DNA from: CAYWNA01 sp964459305
Lineage (GTDB): Bacteria; Planctomycetota; Planctomycetia; Pirellulales; Pirellulaceae
Direction: 5' to 3'
DNA length: 21,361 nt
NCBI GenBank assembly: GCA_964459305.1
Contig: CAYWNA010000233.1
Span: 1 to 21,361, forward strand
The position numbers and the translations under genes were made by a program. Within the stretch, counting starts at the first letter, position 1. Every line of letters starts with the position of its first letter. This document shows, piece by piece, positions 1 to 8,393 of the stretch. The notes beneath the pieces are model-generated. The model was not told the origin of the DNA. It did no database searches and saw nothing but the letters and a program-made list of their open reading frames with translations.

Positions 1-939
1 GTCCAGGCCTGGACCAGCTATGCCGTGCAATCCAAGATGACGGAATTGCAGTCGCTGTTGGATGACTGGAAACAGCGAGTTGCCGACTACGAGCCGGAGG
101 CTGCAAAGAAGCGGTACGAGAAACAATTAGAAGCGTGGCAACAGAAAGCGAAACAGGCGAAAGACGCGGGACGGCGCGTGCCGAGGCGGCCACAAGTCCC
201 GACCGATCCTCGATTGAATCCGCATCACCCCGGCGCTCTGTTCAACGGCATGGTTGCTCCACTGGTACCTTACGCCATGCGTGGCGCGATCTGGTATCAG
301 GGCGAAAGCAATGCGAGTCGCTACGTCGCCGAGTTGTACGGATTGCAGCTACAACTGATGATCCAGGACTGGCGCAAACGTTGGAACGGGCAGTTCCCGT
401 ACTTGTGGGTACAACTGCCCAATTACAAGGCACCCCAGCAACAGCCGGTCGAGACGAGTGGCTGGGTGATCGTCCAGGAAGAAATGCTTAAGAGCCTGGC
501 GTTGGAGAATACGGGCATGGCAATCACGATCGACGTGGGCGAAGCGAATGATATCCACCCGAAGAACAAGCAGGATGTCGGCAAGCGTCTGGCGCTGTGG
601 GCGTTGGGAACCACGTATGACAAACCAATCGTGTACAGCGGACCGATTTACGAAGGCATGTCCACCAAGGACGACCAGATCATCGTACGATTCAAGCATA
701 CGGGCGACGGACTTGCCGCGCGGGGCGAGAAGTTGAAAGGCTTTGCCATCGCCGGCGAGGACAAGCAGTTCGTATTTGCCGACGCCAAAATCGTTGGGGA
801 TATGGTCGTCGTGTCCAGTTCGGAAGTGAAAGATCCCGTGGCCGTGCGATACGCCTGGGCGTCGAACCCGGACTGCAATCTCTACAACAGCGCCGGCCTG
901 CCGGCTTCGCCGTTCCGTACAGACACGTGGGAGGAGTAA
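1..939 (+). CDS. Sialate O-acetylesterase-like SGNH hydrolase, 5' end outside window
   Basis: The reading frame is open from base 1, so the gene begins upstream; the GTG at 25 is internal, because the preceding residues (VQAWTSYA) already read as family sequence. Family role: removal of O-acetyl groups from sialic acids or other sugars, usually outside the cytoplasm. Seen: the block IWYQGESNA at about 289-315, followed by the conserved QDWRKRWNG...FPYLWVQLPNY stretch, and a DIH at 550-558 that supplies the Asp/His of the SGNH catalytic set. The nucleophile Ser block must lie upstream of the window. Residues encoded at about 37-190 are rich in K, Q, E and R and look like a helical, possibly coiled-coil insertion ahead of the GALFNGM block. 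The stop is one base before the next start, so the two genes are probably co-transcribed. The family call is firm; the true substrate is not known. Confidence 0.9.
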   Translation, partial: VQAWTSYAVQSKMTELQSLLDDWKQRVADYEPEAAKKRYEKQLEAWQQKAKQAKDAGRRVPRRPQVPTDPRLNPHHPGALFNGMVAPLVPYAMRGAIWYQGESNASRYVAELYGLQLQLMIQDWRKRWNGQFPYLWVQLPNYKAPQQQPVETSGWVIVQEEMLKSLALENTGMAITIDVGEANDIHPKNKQDVGKRLALWALGTTYDKPIVYSGPIYEGMSTKDDQIIVRFKHTGDGLAARGEKLKGFAIAGEDKQFVFADAKIVGDMVVVSSSEVKDPVAVRYAWASNPDCNLYNSAGLPASPFRTDTWEE

Positions 940-940
940 G

Positions 941-3100
941 ATGAGACTCAGAATTCTGCCTCAGTGGATCGCATTGATCACGTTGCTGATCGTCATCAGT
1001 TCCGCTTCGGCGACCGCAGCCGGCTTTCGCGCGGGGGCAGCCATAGTGGACGTTACGCCGACAAAGTTACCGGTGACTGTCGTCGGCGGTGTGCTCTCGC
1101 GAAGCGCGTCGGAGGTGCACACTCCGCTTAATGCGCGGGCGATCGTGCTGGACGACGGCAACACGCGCCTGGCCATCGTTGTGGTCGACAGTTGCGCGAT
1201 GCCGCGCGATTTGCTCGACGAAAGCAAATTGCTGGCTGCCGAGGCGACGGGTATTCCTGCCGAGAACATGCTCATTTCGGCAACCCATACTCACTCGGCG
1301 CCGGCCTGCCTGGGCGCTTTGGGAACCGACGCCGATCCGGACTATCCGGAATTCCTTAAGGGACGTCTCGTCGAAGCGATTCAAGCCGCAGCCAAGAACC
1401 TCCAGCCGGCGCGGGTGGGGTCAGCGGTTGCCGACGCGGCTCCGTACACTGCGCTGCGCCGTTGGATTCGACGACCGGACCGCGTGCGCGACGATCCGTT
1501 TGGCAACCCCACGGTCCGGGCCAACATGCATCCCGGTCATCTCAGCGAGGACGCCACCGGACCGTCGGGGCCGGAGGATCCGGATCTGTCGGTCATTGCC
1601 TTTCAAACGCTCAAGGGCCGCCCGATTGCGATGATGGCCAATTTCTCGATGCACTATTACGGCGCGCCCACGCTCAGCGCCGATTACTTCGGTTTGTTCG
1701 CCGAGCGCATCCAGGAGCTTATCGCGCCGGACGACGCACCATCGGACGAGCCGCCTTTTGTCGGCATCATGTCGCACAACACCAGCGGAGACGTCTGGCT
1801 GAAAGACTACTCGAAGCCACCGCTGAAAGAGCCCCACGACATCTCCAGCTACACCGACGCTCTGGTCGACATCGCCCACGAGGCTTACCAGACGATCCAG
1901 TACCAAGAGGACGTCACGCTGGCCATGGCTCAGGCGGACCTGCCTCTCGAATATCGCGTGCCGGACAAACAGCGCCTGGAATGGGCCCAGCAGATCCTGA
2001 AAGGCACGGAAGGCCGTGCATTGGAGAATATCACCGAAGTGTATGCTCGTGAGGCGATTTTTTTGCACGAGATGCAAAGCACCAAGCTGATCCTTCAGGC
2101 GATCCGTATCGGCGAAATCGGCATTACCGCCATCCCGAACGAGGTCTATGCGCTAACGGGACTGAGGCTCAAGGCGTTCAGTCCGCTGGAACCCACGGTG
2201 AACGTCGAACTGGCCAACGGATGCGAGGGTTATCTCCCGCCACCGGAACAACTGGCGCTGGGCGGCTACAACACTTGGGATGCCCGATCCGCGGGGCTGG
2301 AAGTGCAAGCCGAACCCAAGATTGTGGAAACGGTTCTGCAGTTGCTCGAACGGGTCGCCGGCAAGCCACGACGTCAGCCCGATCCGGCTCGCGGCCCGGC
2401 GGCAAAGGCGATCATCGAATCCAGCCCTATCGCCTACTGGCGCCTGGACGAGTTCAGCGGCCCCCGGGCTGCGGACCTCTTGAATCGTCACGACGGCCTT
2501 TACGAAATGGGGGTCGCGTTCTACCTGGACGGCCCGCGGTCAGACGAATTCAACCAGCGTAGCGAAGTCAACCGAGCCGCCCACTTCGCCGGCGGGCGCA
2601 TGCGGGCGCGCATCCCGAACCTCGCCGAGACCTACAGCGTGTCCATGTGGTTCTGGAACGGCATGCCCAACGACGGTCGACCGATCGCCGGATACATGTT
2701 TTCCCGCGGGAGAGACAACGCATTGGGCGCAGCAGGCGATCACCTTGGTATCGGCGGCACAGAAGCCCACACCGGAAAGCTCATCTTCCACAATGGCGAT
2801 GAAGGCGGGCAAATACTAGCCGGAAAGACCGTCATCTCCCGATGGACGTGGAATCATGTGGTGTTGGTCCGCGCCGGCGCCGGCGTTCGCGTTTATCTGA
2901 ACGGCGATCCCGAACCCGAAATCGATGGCCAGACCCAATCCACCATCGTCCCCACCGTCGATCAGCTATTCATCGGCGGCCGCAGCGACAACGTCGCCAA
3001 CTTCGAAGGAAGACTCGACGAAGTTACGGTCTATGATCGCGCGCTGACTGCAGACGACGTGGTCAAACTGTACACCCCGGCCAACGCGCAAACCCAGTGA
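941..3100 (+). CDS. Neutral/alkaline ceramidase-domain protein with C-terminal LamG-like module
   Basis: 719 residues. The ATG is preceded by GGGAGGAG at about 929-936, a strong ribosome binding site overlapping the end of the esterase gene. Residues 1-27 form a signal peptide (RILPQW, hydrophobic core, ASATAAG). Residues about 28-470 match the neutral/alkaline non-lysosomal ceramidase N-terminal domain: THTHS at residues 115-119 and NFSMHYYG supply likely zinc-ligand histidines, and MSHNTSGD, IPNEVYALTG and a YLPPPEQLALGGY block follow. From about residue 486 the protein changes to a concanavalin-like LamG jelly roll (PIAYWRLDE...HDGLYE, WNHVVLVR, VRVYLNGD, GRLDEVTVYDRALTADDV). Many bacterial proteins annotated as ceramidases have no demonstrated ceramide activity, so a role as a secreted amidase or esterase acting on a surface-bound substrate is inference. 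The LamG part would serve as a binding or anchoring module. Confidence 0.88.
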   Translation: MRLRILPQWIALITLLIVISSASATAAGFRAGAAIVDVTPTKLPVTVVGGVLSRSASEVHTPLNARAIVLDDGNTRLAIVVVDSCAMPRDLLDESKLLAAEATGIPAENMLISATHTHSAPACLGALGTDADPDYPEFLKGRLVEAIQAAAKNLQPARVGSAVADAAPYTALRRWIRRPDRVRDDPFGNPTVRANMHPGHLSEDATGPSGPEDPDLSVIAFQTLKGRPIAMMANFSMHYYGAPTLSADYFGLFAERIQELIAPDDAPSDEPPFVGIMSHNTSGDVWLKDYSKPPLKEPHDISSYTDALVDIAHEAYQTIQYQEDVTLAMAQADLPLEYRVPDKQRLEWAQQILKGTEGRALENITEVYAREAIFLHEMQSTKLILQAIRIGEIGITAIPNEVYALTGLRLKAFSPLEPTVNVELANGCEGYLPPPEQLALGGYNTWDARSAGLEVQAEPKIVETVLQLLERVAGKPRRQPDPARGPAAKAIIESSPIAYWRLDEFSGPRAADLLNRHDGLYEMGVAFYLDGPRSDEFNQRSEVNRAAHFAGGRMRARIPNLAETYSVSMWFWNGMPNDGRPIAGYMFSRGRDNALGAAGDHLGIGGTEAHTGKLIFHNGDEGGQILAGKTVISRWTWNHVVLVRAGAGVRVYLNGDPEPEIDGQTQSTIVPTVDQLFIGGRSDNVANFEGRLDEVTVYDRALTADDVVKLYTPANAQTQ

Positions 3101-3135
3101 AGAAGATGTCTCTGGGGCAGTTCGTGATCGTATTC

Positions 3136-3172
3136 ATCCGTGTGCGTGCCGCAATTCCCTTCGCACACGGAT
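3136..3172. repeat. Perfect 11-bp inverted repeat between convergent genes
   Basis: Arms ATCCGTGTGCG (3136-3146) and CGCACACGGAT (3162-3172) pair perfectly around a 15-base loop. A third partial copy, ACACGGAT, follows at about 3179-3186. The element sits in the 189-base gap between two convergent genes, so it may act as a two-way transcription barrier, but there is no T tract. CACGGAT-type units also recur as dispersed repeats in planctomycete genomes (recalled, not searched). The rest of 3101-3289 shows no gene. Confidence 0.6.
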
Positions 3173-3289
3173 AGAAACACACGGATGTGAAGATCAGTTC
3201 ACATTGACGATCAAACCTCTTGTGTCTTCTCCATCACTTCAGCACAGTGGCTCGCAGGATGTACACCGGAGTTCATTCTGTTCGGTGAA

Positions 3290-4636
3290 TCAGTCCTGCT
3301 GCCGGTGTTGTTCTGTTTCGCCGAGTTCACGGCGATGCGTCTCGGTGGCGAACCATACGGAGACGATCGTTACTGCGGCCAGGGCAATCAGGTAGACGGC
3401 AATGGGCCACGCTCGGCCGCCGAGATCGATGGCAATGGGCCACGGCTGGTCGTTGCTCCATGTCAGGAGCGCTGTCGCGATCAGCGGTGCGAGACCTCCG
3501 GCCAGCGGCGAGGCGAGTTGGTAGCCGATCGATGCGCCGGTATAGCGAACTTCGGTTCCAAACAGCTCGGATAGAAACGCCGCTTGCGGCGCGTACATCG
3601 CTGCGTGTACGATCAGACCGATGACGATCGCCAGCCAGATCATCGGCGTCGTGCACGTGTCGATCATCCAAAAGAACGGGAACGCAAACACGGCCAGCGC
3701 GACGGCGCCGCCCAGGTACACAGGGCGCCGGCCGACGCGGTCGGACAGGATGCCGAACGCCGGGATAAGAAAGAACTGAACGGCCGAGGCCAGTAGCACG
3801 GCGTTGAGAATGGTCGTCTTGGCCAAGTCAAGTTGCTCGGTGGCGTACGCGAGTACGAAAACCGTGAAAATGTAGAAACACCCGTTCTCTGCGAAGCGCG
3901 CCCCCATCGCCAATACTATGTTACGCGGGTAGCGCTGGATTACTTCAAAGAACGGCACGCGCACCGATTTGCCCGTGTCGCGAAGATTGGCAAACAACGG
4001 GCTTTCCAGCAGCCGCAGGCGGATGAACAGGCCGACTCCCAGCAGCACGATCCCAAGCAGAAACGGCACGCGCCATCCCCAACTCAGGAATGCTTCATCG
4101 GGCAGCAAAGAGAACAGGTAATACACCGCGGTCGCCAGCAACAGGCCGGCTGGCACGCCCGCTTGCACCCAGCTTGCATACAGTCCGCGGCGTCCACGAT
4201 GCCCGTGTTCGACCGCCATCAGCACCGCGCCACCCCACTCGCCGCCAACGCCAAACCCTTGGATGAACCGCAACAGCACCAGCAAGATGGGCGCGACCAC
4301 ACCCACTTGTGCATAAGTCGGCAGAACGCCGATCAGGAAGGTTGCCAGCCCCATCAGCATCAGCGTGGTAACCAACATCGACTTGCGGCCGAGCCGGTCG
4401 CCGAAATGCCCGAAAACGACTCCACCCACAGGGCGCGCAAAGAAACCGACTGAGTAGGTGGCAAACGCTGCCATTCTCCCCGCTAGCGGATCCAACTCCG
4501 GAAAGAACAGCCGGTTGAACACCAACGCGGCGGCGGTTCCGTAGAGAAAGAAGTCATACCATTCGATCGTCGTGCCGATGAAACTGGCCACGACGACCCG
4601 CGTGACAGACGGGGCGGACGATTTGGGTGTTTCCAT
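3290..4636 (-). CDS. MFS transporter, metabolite:H+ symporter (MHS) family
   Basis: 448 residues with a run of about 12 hydrophobic segments, an inner-membrane carrier. Seen: the MHS signature EWYDFFLYG in the first membrane segment, motif A GDRLGRK at residues 79-85, RFIQGFGVGGEWGGA in the fourth segment, and SDRVGRRP after the central loop. The family (ProP, KgtP, ShiA types) carries organic acids, betaines, shikimate and similar small solutes with protons; the substrate here is unknown. Its position behind a glycan-degradation train suggests uptake of a sugar acid or related product (inference). There is no Shine-Dalgarno sequence before the ATG, and a promoter-like pair lies immediately upstream (4645-4673), so the mRNA may be leaderless. 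It is separated from the DUF4838 gene by 117 bases. It ends convergently with the ceramidase-domain gene. Confidence 0.9.
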   Translation of the reverse strand: METPKSSAPSVTRVVVASFIGTTIEWYDFFLYGTAAALVFNRLFFPELDPLAGRMAAFATYSVGFFARPVGGVVFGHFGDRLGRKSMLVTTLMLMGLATFLIGVLPTYAQVGVVAPILLVLLRFIQGFGVGGEWGGAVLMAVEHGHRGRRGLYASWVQAGVPAGLLLATAVYYLFSLLPDEAFLSWGWRVPFLLGIVLLGVGLFIRLRLLESPLFANLRDTGKSVRVPFFEVIQRYPRNIVLAMGARFAENGCFYIFTVFVLAYATEQLDLAKTTILNAVLLASAVQFFLIPAFGILSDRVGRRPVYLGGAVALAVFAFPFFWMIDTCTTPMIWLAIVIGLIVHAAMYAPQAAFLSELFGTEVRYTGASIGYQLASPLAGGLAPLIATALLTWSNDQPWPIAIDLGGRAWPIAVYLIALAAVTIVSVWFATETHRRELGETEQHRQQD

Positions 4637-4644
4637 GAATGGGC

Positions 4645-4673
4645 GTTATAGTGGGCGGCGGTGGCGTAAGCAA
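4645..4673 (-). promoter_or_regulatory. Candidate sigma70-type promoter of the MFS gene
   Basis: Read on the minus strand: TTGCTT (4673-4668), 17-base spacer, TATAAC (4650-4645). Only 8 bases separate the -10 box from the ATG at 4636, so transcription would start at or within a base or two of the start codon. Consensus match is 3/6 for -35 and 5/6 for -10. Supported by spacing only. Confidence 0.4.
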
Positions 4674-4753
4674 GCAGGGCGCTTGATCGTGTCTTGGTCC
4701 CACTTGTGCGCGAAAATTGAATTCTGTACGTCGGGCCCCAACACCAACACAGC

Positions 4754-6487
4754 TCATTTCATGCTCAAGATCGATTTTTCGCACTCCTCGAATCCGCGGC
4801 GGATTTCGGCGATGCGGCGCCGCACCAGGTCGGACTTGGCACACTGCTGAGCATCGTCGAGCATTCCGCGGAGGCGGTCGCGTGTGGGCGGGTCGAAGAT
4901 CTTCGGCCCTAAGGCCTTGGCCCGACCTTCGCGCAGACCGTAGGAGATGCACTGGTTGCTGCCGACCATAGCTTCCTCGATTCCGGCCAAATAGGTGTGC
5001 ATTGGTTCGGCGGCTTCCTCGAAAAACTTGTGGCAGAAGTCGTCGATCAGCCAGTCGACGTCCAGGTCGGCGTTCCAGGCGAGCTTGGCGGCGATGTAGT
5101 AGTTCAGCGGCGCGCGCTTCCAGGGACCGACCTGGGTATAGAAACCTTTGGCGCCCATGTCGCGATACCAGGGAATGTCGTGGCGCATGGTGTGCACCAT
5201 GGGCCAAAGCATGTCGGTCTTCGACCAACCGCCCAAGGAGTAGTACTCGTAGATGAAGAGGTTCTCCGTGAGCGGGCGCCAGCGCCGGAGGATTTCGACG
5301 AATTCCTGGTTGGGCAGGAAGTTGTGGCTCGGCTTGTACGTTTTCCCGGCTTGGCACTTGCCACTGGTGATCGGATGGTTGTGGCAGAAGTAGATGTGAC
5401 AGAGCTGGAACAGGAGGTTGGGCTCGGGCCGATAGTCCTCGATGCTCGGCAGCCGGGCATACATGGCATAGGCGCCGACCTTGATCTTGACGTTCGGATA
5501 CCGCTGGCCGACGCCCTTGGCGACTTGGTTGTTCAACACGGCCAGTCGGTTCGAGTAGCGGGCAAACCAACCGCGGTCCGGGCCGTCGAGTGCGGTGCAG
5601 TTTTCGCATTCGCAAAAGCCGCCGCCGTCGTTGGGCGAAAGCGTGATGATTTCGATGGTCGGGTCGGCGTCCAGCGTCTCCAGAAGGCCTTCGATCAACT
5701 TGTCGACAACGACCGGGTTGCTCGTGCAAGGCTGGGCGCCATGGCTGGGGCGCTCTTTGAACGTCTGACGCTTGCCGTTGACCAGTGCGAACCATTCGGG
5801 ATGATCGTGAGAGTACTTTTCCGGCGGGATCAGGATGGCAAAGGTGTGAAAATGCCACTTCCAGTTCACGCCCACCGGCTTACCTTCGACTTTCACGTAG
5901 CAGTTCATGCGCTGCTTGAGCGACCAGTCGTCCGAGTGAACCCAGCGAAAACGGAACGACGGCTTGAACTCGCAACGATAGGTGCCTATCGACAAGGTGT
6001 CGGCCTTGGGCACGACCTCGCCCAGTTCGTCGGGCTCGCACCAGCGCACGCCGAACTCTCGTTCGACCAGATCGTACACACCAAACAACGTGCCCAGCGG
6101 ACATCGCCCGACGACGACCAAGCCGTCTTCATCCGCCTTGGCGGCGTAGCCATCGCGGCCCAAGTTCTCTTCCGACAATGTGAAGCCAGCGGATTCTGCA
6201 GCCGCCGTCTGGCCCAGCCAAAGGCCGAGGTTCTGCGGCCTCTGGGGTTCGTTGGCGATCGGGAGGGCAACGCCGGTGATTGCCTTGGCATAGCGCTGAA
6301 GCTCTGCCGCGGCGTGTATTTCAAGCGGATCAGGCCTCTCCCGCAGGACGATCGTTGCAGTAGCCTGGCCATCGGCGACAAGTGTGTGCCGAGGCCCTTC
6401 GGCGGGAGCCAAGGTCTGATTGCCCGCACTGGCGGCGGTAACGAATACGCCGACTCCAATCAGCAATGCAAGGATCATCTTCCGCAT
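4754..6487 (-). CDS. Secreted DUF4838 glycoside-hydrolase-like protein
   Basis: 577 residues from the ATG at 6487, chosen because GAAAGGAGA lies about 8 bases upstream and the protein then opens with a signal peptide (MRKMILALLIGVGVFVTAASAG). A longer reading from a GTG at 6637 would run through a repeat element and is unlikely. Layout: residues about 45-180 resemble the alpha/beta domain that precedes the barrel in alpha-glucuronidase and GH20-type enzymes (LEIHAAAELQRYAKAITG, FGVYDLVEREFGVRWCEPDE); the DUF4838 region follows (SPNDGGG, then CECENC at residues 292-297, YSNRLAVLNNQVAKGV, KIKVGAYAMYARLP, LFQLCHIYFCHNHP, WSKTDMLWPMVHTMRHDIPWYRDMGAKGFYTQ). The family is common in polysaccharide-degrading bacteria and is thought to act on glycans outside the cytoplasm; I know of no settled activity. 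The substrate is unknown. It lies downstream of the Tat-exported amidohydrolase after 168 bases. Confidence 0.85.
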   Translation of the reverse strand: MRKMILALLIGVGVFVTAASAGNQTLAPAEGPRHTLVADGQATATIVLRERPDPLEIHAAAELQRYAKAITGVALPIANEPQRPQNLGLWLGQTAAAESAGFTLSEENLGRDGYAAKADEDGLVVVGRCPLGTLFGVYDLVEREFGVRWCEPDELGEVVPKADTLSIGTYRCEFKPSFRFRWVHSDDWSLKQRMNCYVKVEGKPVGVNWKWHFHTFAILIPPEKYSHDHPEWFALVNGKRQTFKERPSHGAQPCTSNPVVVDKLIEGLLETLDADPTIEIITLSPNDGGGFCECENCTALDGPDRGWFARYSNRLAVLNNQVAKGVGQRYPNVKIKVGAYAMYARLPSIEDYRPEPNLLFQLCHIYFCHNHPITSGKCQAGKTYKPSHNFLPNQEFVEILRRWRPLTENLFIYEYYSLGGWSKTDMLWPMVHTMRHDIPWYRDMGAKGFYTQVGPWKRAPLNYYIAAKLAWNADLDVDWLIDDFCHKFFEEAAEPMHTYLAGIEEAMVGSNQCISYGLREGRAKALGPKIFDPPTRDRLRGMLDDAQQCAKSDLVRRRIAEIRRGFEECEKSILSMK

Positions 6488-6527
6488 GGCAAAATCTCCT
6501 TTCGTCCGGAACGGATCATCGCCTTCT

Positions 6528-6649
6528 CGTTTAACCGCAGGGCCAGCGGCCCGCGCAGGAATTGGAATTAGCGTCCCTTTCCACGCCAGAGAAGAACGCC
6601 GCGCAACGCCATTGCCGACGCGCGGTCCGTTGGGCACTGCGGTTAAACG
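6528..6649. repeat. Palindromic intergenic element with 13-bp terminal inverted repeats
   Basis: CGTTTAACCGCAG (6528-6540) and CTGCGGTTAAACG (6637-6649) are perfect inverted copies about 96 bases apart. Just inside the left arm is a second hairpin, GGGCC-AGC-GGCCC (6540-6552). The element fills most of the gap between the amidohydrolase stop and the DUF4838 start. It resembles planctomycete dispersed palindromes I recall with a TTTAACCGC end; no search was run. It carries no convincing gene. Confidence 0.65.
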
Positions 6650-6655
6650 AAAAGA

Positions 6656-7570
6656 TCAAAACGTCATTCCTTTCGCAGTGAGAATCGGGCGCAGCAGACG
6701 TCGGATATTGCCGCCGAGGATCAATCGTTTGGCCTCTTCGGAGATGTCGGCTCCATACACTTTCGCCAGCTGCGAGGCGAGACTGCGGCCGCCAAAGTCA
6801 CTGCCGTAAATCACACGCTCGGCGCCAAGCTCGCGAACGGCCATCTCCACCATGCCGGCTGTGGGGTCGCTACCGCTGATGCCTGCATAGACATTCTGTG
6901 GCGCCCGAATCGCTCGAATGCCGCGTTCCCAATCGCCGCCCAGATGTCCGGCGATCAACGTTGCATTGGGGTGGCGAGCGGCCAACTGGGCAATGTCGTC
7001 CGGCGTGGACTCCTCCGGCAGGTTTCCAGTGGTCTTGAGCCAAGTGTGCTGGAACACAACCGCTTTCAGTTCCGTGGCACGCTCGACCACAGGGTCAAGG
7101 CGCGCATCGTGGCATCGAAGCGCGACCCACAGCTTGACGCCGACCATCGGACCATCTCGAACGCAGCGGTCCAGTTCTTTCAGCGATTCGTCCGTGAATT
7201 TCGGATTGAGGTACACGAAGCCGAGTGCCCGGCCGCGCGCGTGATCCAGTGCCCGCAACAGAACATCGTTGTCGCGACGGAATTGCTCCGGGGACGGCTC
7301 GTGGTCACGCGCGAAGCCTAAGAAGAAGATGACCTTCTCGATCCCCATCCGATCCGCATACTTCAACAGTTGCGTGATTCTTTCCTCGGGCGTTCCGTTC
7401 ACGCCGGTCAGATGCCCGTGCATTTCCCAGACCGCAGTCGATGTCGTATCGGGCTCCCCCGCTCCGGCCTGCGAATTTTGCAGCCTCGAAGCCATTGCAG
7501 TCGCCGCCGCGACCTGGGTCGAGCGGGCCAGCATAGCACGACGCGAAATCTCACGGTCGGTAGATCGCAT
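6656..7570 (-). CDS. Tat-exported amidohydrolase (amidohydrolase family 2)
   Basis: About 304 residues from the ATG at 7570. ATGs at 7588 and 7573 are in frame, but GGAGG about 6 bases before 7570 favours that codon or its immediate neighbour at 7573. The N-terminus carries a twin-arginine leader (ISRRAMLARS, then an alanine-rich stretch), so the enzyme probably acts outside the cytoplasm. The TIM-barrel family hydrolyses lactones, amides or decarboxylates small acids using one metal. Seen: WEMHGH near the start of the mature part (the usual Asp before HxH is replaced), then QHTW, AGHLGGDW and YGSDFGG near the end, which give the remaining His and Asp positions. It lies 36 bases after the SDR gene in the same train. 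A lactonase role beside two dehydrogenase-like genes is plausible but inferred. Confidence 0.83.
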   Translation of the reverse strand: MRSTDREISRRAMLARSTQVAAATAMASRLQNSQAGAGEPDTTSTAVWEMHGHLTGVNGTPEERITQLLKYADRMGIEKVIFFLGFARDHEPSPEQFRRDNDVLLRALDHARGRALGFVYLNPKFTDESLKELDRCVRDGPMVGVKLWVALRCHDARLDPVVERATELKAVVFQHTWLKTTGNLPEESTPDDIAQLAARHPNATLIAGHLGGDWERGIRAIRAPQNVYAGISGSDPTAGMVEMAVRELGAERVIYGSDFGGRSLASQLAKVYGADISEEAKRLILGGNIRRLLRPILTAKGMTF

Positions 7571-7606
7571 CATAACCCTCCGTCCCATTTGTCGTCGATC
7601 GGACTA

Positions 7607-8383
7607 TTACCAAGGTGGCAATGCCAGTGTACCGCCCTCCAGATGGACAACGCTGCCGTTGATGAAGCCGGCGTCGTCGCTTAGCAGGAACGCCACCGCC
7701 CGTGCGACGTCGATCGATTCGCCCATCCGCTGTACGGGGATCTTCTTGGCCACGTCGGCGTAGAGCTCTTCTTTGGGCTTGTCCCAGCCTTCGCACGAGG
7801 CGGCCAGCATGGGCGTGTCGATCGTGCCGGGACTGACGCCCACAAAACGCACACCGTTCGGGCTGTGATCCGTGGTCATCGATCGCATCAGCGCGACCAG
7901 AGCCGCTTTTGAGGCACAGTAGATGCCGTGCCCGGGGAAGCCGATGTCGGCAGCGACCGAAGTGGTGATGCAGATGCACCCTTTGCCTTGTGTCTCCATC
8001 ACGGGGATGGCGTGCTTGCAGACTAGAGCGACGCCGAGCAGGTTGACGTTGATCACGGTGTGGAATTCGTCGACCGTGAGTTCGGTGATTTTCTGATTTC
8101 GCAGCACACCCGCATTGGCATGGACGGCATCCAGCCGGCCGAACTTGCCGACGGCCAGATCCACCGCCGCTTTGACGTCGTCCTCCTGGCTCACGTCGCC
8201 GTGGTGAAAGACGCACTGGTGGCCTTCGCCGGTCAATTGTTCCTGTACCGCTTTGCCCTCGGCCTCCTGGATCGACATGGTCACCACTTTCGCCCCCGAA
8301 CGGGCAAATAGCTCGGTACATGCCAAGCCGATTCCCGATGTGCCGCCCGTGATGAGGATTACTTTGTCCTGAAGATTGCTCAT
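7607..8383 (-). CDS. Classical short-chain dehydrogenase/reductase
   Basis: 258 residues, the usual length for a classical SDR, cytoplasmic. Seen: cofactor motif TGGTSGIG at residues 12-19, NAG at 90-92, and the catalytic set N114, S142, Y155 and K159 (YCASK). A P-G-TIDTPM block follows, as expected for the substrate-side loop, and the protein ends HLEGGTLALPPW. No Arg appears directly after the first beta strand (VTMSIQEAEG), so NAD versus NADP preference is unclear. AGGAGGAACAGT before the ATG gives a strong ribosome binding site that overlaps the stop of the upstream epimerase gene (10-base gap). Context suggests oxidation of a sugar or sugar alcohol, with a family-2 amidohydrolase next to it as a candidate lactonase; that pairing is inference. 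Confidence 0.92.
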   Translation of the reverse strand: MSNLQDKVILITGGTSGIGLACTELFARSGAKVVTMSIQEAEGKAVQEQLTGEGHQCVFHHGDVSQEDDVKAAVDLAVGKFGRLDAVHANAGVLRNQKITELTVDEFHTVINVNLLGVALVCKHAIPVMETQGKGCICITTSVAADIGFPGHGIYCASKAALVALMRSMTTDHSPNGVRFVGVSPGTIDTPMLAASCEGWDKPKEELYADVAKKIPVQRMGESIDVARAVAFLLSDDAGFINGSVVHLEGGTLALPPW

Positions 8384-8393
8384 ACTGTTCCTC

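Noticed and set aside
4997..6571. Long plus-strand open frame (524 codons) opposite the DUF4838 gene
   Set aside because: It is the antisense shadow of a gene with family-level motifs and a strong ribosome binding site; its translation shows no recognisable domain, and such frames are common in GC-rich coding DNA.
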